This document shows positions 14,587 through 24,379 of a DNA stretch of 24,379 bases, in pieces. Below the pieces are notes generated by a model, which was given only the letters and a program-made list of their open reading frames with translations, had not been told where the DNA came from and made no database searches. This DNA is from a virus. The stretch spans positions 1 to 24,379 of the IMG/VR virus record IMGVR_UViG_3300009071_000069, one strand, 5' to 3'. The translations under genes and the position numbers were made by a program. Numbering within the stretch: the stretch's first letter is position 1; each line of letters begins with the position of its first letter.

Positions 14587-15852
14587 TCAACCTAGATCGG
14601 CTGACTCCGATTTGTTAGTGAAACGAATTCTGACGAAGTTAACAGACTTAGTTGGTTTGATGAAAATATCAGCAATAAACTGATTCGAGTCTATGACATC
14701 TGCTGTGTTATTTGTTTCGTCACATATAACTCTGAAGTCTGTAATACCCCGTCCTCCTTGAATGTTTCTTAGAACTGGAGTCACTGCATTAATGAACAAG
14801 TTACGAGTTGTACTGTCATTTAGTTCGAAGAGAATTGTTCGAGCGGCTCTACCAATGATATTCTTGAGGTACACAAACAGTCTTGCAACATTAATTCTGC
14901 TTAATGTGCTTGTTGCAACTGCACCTGTCTTGTCACCGAACAACATAGTTCCTTCTCCAGCAAAACTTACCACTGGATTAATTTTTGCGGCGTATAGAGT
15001 ATCTTGTTCGCTGTCGGTTAGTTCTTTTGCTAACTTCACAACATCAAGAATCTGTCCTCTTCTTGCACCTGCTGGTGAGAACCATTGATGTGCAAGTCTA
15101 TCTGTTCTTGCGAGGCATCCGGCGACATCACATGTAAGTGGACTTGTGATGAGATCGGAATCGACTAAGAAGTCTTCTGTAACTCTGTTGATGTTTCTGT
15201 GCTTTTTCTCACCATAAACATGTATGATGTTCTCGCTTGTACCGGGAATAACTGCCGCAGATGCCGGTGTAGTGTCGGATGAAATACCTACGATTCCAAC
15301 ACAATCATTTCTGAGTCCAACTACTGTTGCAATTTCATTATTGGCATCGGTTGGTCCAAAGAGGGAGTCGATTGTTGCGAGTTTATCCGATGCTTTCACC
15401 TTTGCTGGAAGAATACCTGGTCCAGTACCACCAAAGACTACTGCGACACCACCATATTGCAGGTAGTTGTGAACATTCCACCAGTCTTGTTCCCATTCAC
15501 CAGTTGGTCCGTTTGGCCATCTTTCGAATGTTCCACCCGCGAATCGGTTACCACCGGCAGTTTCACCTCCAGAATATCCTCCGAAGGGTCCCTGATCGTT
15601 ACCAACAGAAGCTGATGTGCCATAAACAGCAGAATAACCAGTTCCTGCGGCTGACTTAAGTCGTCCGAACCAGTCGTTGATGTTATCTACAACCATAAAT
15701 TGATTTGTTCTGTCAGCGGTATATCCTACAGCATCAATAAGGGTGGCACCTTGAGCGCAGAGGTAGCCTGCTCTATGCGCTCCTCCTGATTCTGTACCAC
15801 TAATCACGAATGAGTCATCGTTGACAATAACTGTTACATTCGGTCTAGCCAT
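14587..15852 (-). CDS. 18: Tail sheath protein gp18 (compact form)
   Basis: Contractile tail sheath subunit, 421 aa, much shorter than T4 gp18 (659 aa), suggesting that outer insertion domains are missing. The conserved C-terminal half is diagnostic: AGCLARTDRLAHQWFSPAG, then RRGQILDVVKLA (T4: LCARTDNVSQTWMSPAG, then RGQILNVIKLA), MLFGDKTG, STLSRINVARLFVYLKNIIG, and the ending CDETNNTADVIDSNQF with KPTKSVNFVRIRF, which build the inner sheath domain. The N-terminal part has YLQYGGVAVVF near residue 125. Expression looks strong: a consensus-like ribosome site AAGGAGAT lies 5 nt before the ATG, and a late-promoter-like TATAAATG sits 41 nt upstream. Its sheath features are shared with the two genes upstream. 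The single compact gene is probably the main sheath because only it has the complete core in one chain. Confidence 0.93.
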   Translation of the reverse strand: MARPNVTVIVNDDSFVISGTESGGAHRAGYLCAQGATLIDAVGYTADRTNQFMVVDNINDWFGRLKSAAGTGYSAVYGTSASVGNDQGPFGGYSGGETAGGNRFAGGTFERWPNGPTGEWEQDWWNVHNYLQYGGVAVVFGGTGPGILPAKVKASDKLATIDSLFGPTDANNEIATVVGLRNDCVGIVGISSDTTPASAAVIPGTSENIIHVYGEKKHRNINRVTEDFLVDSDLITSPLTCDVAGCLARTDRLAHQWFSPAGARRGQILDVVKLAKELTDSEQDTLYAAKINPVVSFAGEGTMLFGDKTGAVATSTLSRINVARLFVYLKNIIGRAARTILFELNDSTTRNLFINAVTPVLRNIQGGRGITDFRVICDETNNTADVIDSNQFIADIFIKPTKSVNFVRIRFTNKSESADLG

Positions 15853-15892
15853 TTTTATCTCCTTGAGAATAAACTCTATCTGCTGTATTTAG

Positions 15893-15900
15893 CATTTATA
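15893..15900 (-). promoter_or_regulatory. Late-promoter-like box TATAAATG for gene 18
   Basis: Minus-strand TATAAATG has one mismatch to TATAAATA and overlaps the stop codon of the sheath-paralogue part B. Expected start is near 15886, giving a ~34-nt leader with an AAGGAGAT ribosome site. It would let the abundant sheath and tube proteins be expressed more strongly than the genes upstream. Confidence 0.55.
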
Positions 15901-17148
15901 TGTTTTCGGTATTTGTGAACCGAATCTTTATGAAGTTGATGGATTTTGTTGGTTTCACTGAAACATCCACGATTAATTGATTGGAATCAATGATATCTGG
16001 AGTATTATTAGATTCGTCGCATGTAATCTGATACTCGGATATACCACCATCTGCTTTTATTTTTCTTAGAAGTTGATTTATCGCTGTTGAAACTTTAGAT
16101 CTAGTTGTCGAGTCATTCTGATCGAATAGAACATCACGAATCGCTTTTCCTATAAGTTTTTTTAATTTCACAAAAAGAAGACTTACATTAATTCTAGAAA
16201 ATGTTGATGTTTCTTCTTTTCTGGTTTTATCCCCAAAAAGAATATACTCTTCTAGATCATCTTCATATTTAACAAAATTAATTCTATTGTTGTATAAATT
16301 TTCTAACCTTTCATTTGTTGGGCTAGGTTGAATATATTCTGCTTTTTTAATAACCCCTCTAGATTGTCCGGCCGGAGATTTGAATTTACCATCTAATATG
16401 GTTCTGGATATACAACCAGATGCATCTACGGAAATTTTAGTGGGAATCAAATAATCATCTCCGTCCCACCTATGAAAATACTTTTCACCGGCCGCCGGGA
16501 ATTCAAATTCATTTGCTGATGTAGCCAAAAAAGATTCTTCTAAAGTTAAATCTGTGTTAACAAATCCATTATTATTTATTTGATTTGCATTTCGATTTGC
16601 GTTTGGATCAGTAAAATCATCAGATCCGCCACCAGCACCATCGCTGGGCCCAGAAAGTATTTCTTTTATGAATAATGTCATACCTGTCGTGTATGCCTTA
16701 CTCCAATCCACCCCTGATTCTGATCCGCTAGTTACTCCTATAAAATCAGAACCCTGAATATTAGTCTCGTAATGTAATCGATGCTTAAATACAGGAAGTT
16801 CATATCTATAAGCATTAAACTTGTATATCCACCAAGAAGGCTGATCCCCATCCACATCGGGTAAATAGTCTGGACCTATGACAGCGACTTGAGTATAAAA
16901 ACTCACTGGTTTAGACAATGTGTAATAGTCTATCATTCTGGAACTATATTTTAGATAATCTCCAACATCTTGCATTCCAAATAGTCTACCATTAGAATAA
17001 AAACTTTCCAACTCTTCAGGAGTTTCTACTTGCTCAGGATTATCTGCACTTTCCCCGACAAACACTCTATTTGCCGCAGTTCTGTAATTTATTCTTGTCA
17101 TGTGAGGAACTGAAACTACATCAGTAAAATTAAATTGAGCAATTGGCA

Positions 17149-17149
<1 letters not shown>
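15896..17149 (-). CDS. Sheath-paralogue part B: unknown N-terminal region plus tail-sheath C-terminal domain (417 aa)
   Basis: The C-terminal ~180 residues are clearly a tail sheath domain. Compared with gp18 of this phage: ASGCISRT, then FKSPAGQSRG (near 240-260) against AGCLART, then FSPAGARRG; FGDKTRKEETSTFSRINV (near 303) against FGDKTGAVATSTLSRINV; and the ending CDESNNTPDIIDSNQ, KPTKSINFIKIRFTN against CDETNNTADVIDSNQ, KPTKSVNFVRIRFTN. By eye about half of the positions in this segment are identical. Residues 1-235 are unrecognised and include a Gly/Asn-rich linker near 185-210. I chose the ATG at 17149, which overlaps the previous stop (TAATG) and has GGAG about 8 nt upstream inside that gene; an in-frame ATG at 17194 would overlap 45 nt and lacks this support. 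The complementary halves of A and B suggest one split sheath paralogue made by coupled translation. Confidence 0.78.
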
Positions 17150-22259
<5,110 letters not shown>

Positions 22260-22276
<17 letters not shown>

Positions 22277-23006
22277 ATGTAACATCTCCACTTGTTCCTG
22301 TTGCGTAATCACCAGTAACCTGCGCTCTTAAGATCTGAGGATCGCTTATAGAATCATACTTGTACATATCTATTACATCTAATGTAACACCTTCAATAGG
22401 CTTGCTAGTTGTAATCGGTCCATAGACATAACTTTTTGCAGTAAAACTTAAAGTAGAAACGACGGATCTTCTCGTTTGAAAATCACCAGCGTAATCTTCC
22501 TGAATCTGCATAGCATTTAAATTGATGGGAACATCAACCTTAGTATGAGCAGGATTTAAATTAAGTGTCATGTTAAAATTTGGAGAGAAATATGGAAGTA
22601 TTTGTTCTACAATTTGCAAATTTTCTTCAATATATCTGGTAAAGATATACAATCCAAAACTTACATTATATGGAACTTCGTTATACATTTGATTCGAAGT
22701 TGCGCCATTTCTATATTCTTTTTTTCTTAACTTATTTGTTACTCGTTCAAGATCGTAAATAACTGCGGTAATATCAAATCCCATTGCAGGCAAAGTTACT
22801 TGAGTCTTTGTAATGTCATCGGAAATGGAACTCATATTTCTTATTCTTCTGATAAACTTTTCTTTCGGTGCATACGAAAGAGGAACTCTTATCTTTTCAG
22901 ATAGATTATCAGATGAATCATATTTACCTATTTGAATTTGATTGAACAAATTACCAAATGCAACTACCAATTTTCTTAAAGATTCGTTATAGTAATATTG
23001 AAACAT
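22260..23006 (-). CDS. 15: Tail sheath terminator / tail completion protein gp15
   Basis: Forms the hexameric ring at the head-proximal end of the tail that caps the sheath and docks to the neck. The protein has 248 aa (T4: 272). Matches to the family are clear: MFQYYYNESLRKL at the N-terminus (T4 MFGYFYNSSFRR), IRVPLSYAPKEKF, the central GATSN and FTRYIEENLQIVEQILPYF followed by PNFN, which parallels T4 FTRYEDDMFQIVEQILPYFQPHFN. The start overlaps the gene 14 stop by one base and the 3' end overlaps the start of gene 16. The partner sheath is presumably gp18. Whether this ring also fits the split sheath paralogue encoded just downstream is an open question. Confidence 0.93.
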
Positions 23007-23668
23007 CAGTAATTACCCTCCGAGAATGGATCTTTATCCGTAAAGTCAATTATAGAAGATCCTTCTGATTGCAATTTGTCATTATCACCTGCTGTGATTC
23101 CTGTCGGATCCATTGGTATGACGATATCACCACTCAGTCCTTCTCTATTAGATTCTAATTCGTCGATTATTGTCGCTCCCGTATTGAATTCTTCATTGCT
23201 ATAAGTGAAGACTTCACATTGTAATTGGTAAGAATATAGTTTACCAACTTGATAAAATGGATTTTCATGCTCTACGAAATTAATTTCGAACATTGTTCTG
23301 CTGAGAGGAAAAAATATTAAATCACCTTCTCTGGGTCTTTTGATTGTGGGGAGAAATGTCGTTATTTCTCGTTCAAACCTTTTCCTCGCTACAATCAAAT
23401 TCATTCTATCTTTAATATCAAGACCTATTTGAGAAAGTACATCACCGGGCCCTTCGAACCCAGCAACTGACTCTATGTACATTTCCAACGGAAAACTATT
23501 TGTAAATGTACTAGTGGGATCTTCACCCAAAATTTCATCCAAATTGGCTAAAGTTCTAGGAATGAATATCATATCCTGTCCCATTGCCTTTATTGTTTCC
23601 ACGGTAAGATCTTCTACCAAATCTTGTTCGTTGGAATTTCCTTGTCGAATATACGGATTGGTTGCCAT
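23006..23668 (-). CDS. 14: Neck protein gp14
   Basis: Partner of gp13 in the neck between portal and tail. The protein has 220 aa against about 256 in T4. Family-like stretches are MGQDMIFIPRTL followed by LDEILGEDP near residues 30-52, REGDLIFFPLSRTMFEINFV in the middle and NPFYQVGKLYSYQL after it; T4 gp14 has the comparable GEDP, KEGDLIYFP and DPFYQVGK segments. The ATG is preceded by GGAT about 8 nt upstream. The TGA stop shares one base with the gene 15 ATG (TGATG), so translation of 14 and 15 is probably coupled. The C-terminus is acidic and probably flexible. Confidence 0.9.
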   Translation of the reverse strand: MATNPYIRQGNSNEQDLVEDLTVETIKAMGQDMIFIPRTLANLDEILGEDPTSTFTNSFPLEMYIESVAGFEGPGDVLSQIGLDIKDRMNLIVARKRFEREITTFLPTIKRPREGDLIFFPLSRTMFEINFVEHENPFYQVGKLYSYQLQCEVFTYSNEEFNTGATIIDELESNREGLSGDIVIPMDPTGITAGDNDKLQSEGSSIIDFTDKDPFSEGNY

Positions 23669-23672
23669 TTAA

Positions 23673-24379
23673 TTATCCAGTCATGAAGTCCACTGGAAGT
23701 TCATAACTTCGGAGGGCGTCTTGCTCAATTTGTATAATCTCCGCATTTGCTTCTGCGACGATTTGACCACCCCTTAGCATTACACCGCCCGGAAGTTGAA
23801 CCCCATCGAACTTAGAAAGATTCTGTCCCCATTGTCTTTTAACCAACGCAGTAAAATATTCTTTAAAATACCTGTCGTTATAGATCTGGGTAAAGATTTC
23901 TGGATTTAACGAAACATAAGTCTCAAAGCAAAGATAATCACCAACATCCAACTCTTGTCCCCAGTCCATTGGAATGTGAACTCTATTGGAAACCTTGTTA
24001 AAGGTTAATGGTTTTTCTGGATTAAAAAGATCTTGTATTAGAGTAATATATCTCTTAGTTGAATCATAAGTAGACAATCCAAGAGCAGAACTGCCTCCTA
24101 AACCACGATTGATTCCAAAGTAATCACTCAGAGCCATTTGATACCTAATATCAAACATGTTTATATTTGCAAAATCAGAAAACTGAAAGACTTTGATTAC
24201 ACTAACAATATCTTTTCCGGTAGGTTGATCAGCAGCAGTTGATCCGTTTATAGAACCAAAGGAGTCTGTATTAACATACCTGTTAGTAATATCTTCTTGT
24301 GTCACTTGATGTCTAAAATACGCTCTTTCGACACCATCAAAGTGACGCTCTTGAAAGTACTCAAGTGCGTCTTCTAGGC
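23673..24379 (-). CDS. 13: Neck protein gp13 (head completion), 5' end outside window
   Basis: Forms the neck with gp14, closing the DNA-filled head and preparing it for tail joining. The reading frame stays open to the window edge: upstream of a possible GTG start at about 24305 it continues without a stop (LEDALEYFQERHFDG...), so the real start lies outside and the GTG is probably internal. Family-like segments are the N-terminal FQERHFDGVERAYF, the central MFDIRYQMALSDYF and the C-terminal KRQWGQNLSKFDGVQLPGG, a region I associate with T4 gp13. The stop is followed after 4 nt by gene 14, matching the T4 order 13-14-15. The identification rests on remembered family sequence plus gene order. 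What I see is 235 codons of an open frame; the number of missing residues is unknown. Confidence 0.87.
   Translation of the reverse strand, partial: LEDALEYFQERHFDGVERAYFRHQVTQEDITNRYVNTDSFGSINGSTAADQPTGKDIVSVIKVFQFSDFANINMFDIRYQMALSDYFGINRGLGGSSALGLSTYDSTKRYITLIQDLFNPEKPLTFNKVSNRVHIPMDWGQELDVGDYLCFETYVSLNPEIFTQIYNDRYFKEYFTALVKRQWGQNLSKFDGVQLPGGVMLRGGQIVAEANAEIIQIEQDALRSYELPVDFMTG

Overview
The window is 24.4 kb of a T4-like (myovirus) bacteriophage genome. Every convincing gene lies on the minus strand, so biological order runs from high to low coordinates. The order 13-14-15-16-17-(two extra genes)-18-19-20-(two core genes)-21-22-23, then a tail gene, uvsY, uvsW, an Sm-like gene, 55, 47, a SET-domain gene, 46 and a PLP-enzyme gene is, from my knowledge of the group, the arrangement of marine T4-like phages such as cyanophages rather than that of T4 itself. 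Most of the sequence is AT-rich; gene 23 and the PLP-enzyme gene are visibly richer in G+C. No photosynthesis or other host-revealing gene is present, so the host cannot be named.

Region by region. (1) 24379-20175: neck proteins gp13 (cut by the window edge) and gp14, tail terminator gp15, and terminase small and large subunits gp16 and gp17. These genes overlap or nearly touch. (2) 20178-15896: two coupled genes inserted between 17 and 18. The first (1009 aa) starts like the tail sheath protein and the second (417 aa) ends like it. Together they look like a second tail-sheath paralogue that is split in two and carries roughly 900 residues of unrecognised sequence between its sheath halves. 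(3) 15852-12401: a compact tail sheath gp18, tail tube gp19 and portal gp20. (4) 12397-8231: prohead core candidates, prohead protease gp21, scaffold gp22 and major capsid protein gp23, closed by a strong Rho-independent terminator at 8171-8201. (5) 8140-4930: a tail-tube-like protein in the gene 3 position, recombination mediator UvsY, helicase UvsW and an Sm-like protein. (6) 4818-61: late sigma factor gp55, the gp47/gp46 (SbcD/SbcC-like) recombination nuclease with a SET-domain protein between its subunits, and a fold-type-II PLP enzyme.

The regulatory logic is partly readable. The recombination/late-sigma operon starts at a strong sigma70-type promoter (TTGACA, 16 nt, TAAAAT) whose expected transcription start is the A of the gene 55 ATG, so that mRNA would be leaderless. 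Its -35 box lies in a perfect 8-bp inverted repeat that also supplies the -35 of a consensus promoter (TTGACA, 16 nt, TATAAT) firing the other way, antisense to the Sm-like gene. Late, gp55-type promoter candidates (TATAAATA or one mismatch) precede genes 22, 18 and the tail gene at 8140. gp55 made from region 6 would direct transcription of regions 1-5. Most neighbouring genes overlap by 1-4 nt (ATGA, TGATG, TAATG), implying translational coupling.

The most unusual content is the split second sheath, followed by the symmetric divergent promoter with a leaderless sigma gene, the SET protein inside the 46/47 pair, and the GC-mosaic PLP-enzyme gene. There is no gene-free stretch longer than about 110 bp, and I saw no tRNA, CRISPR array or insertion sequence.
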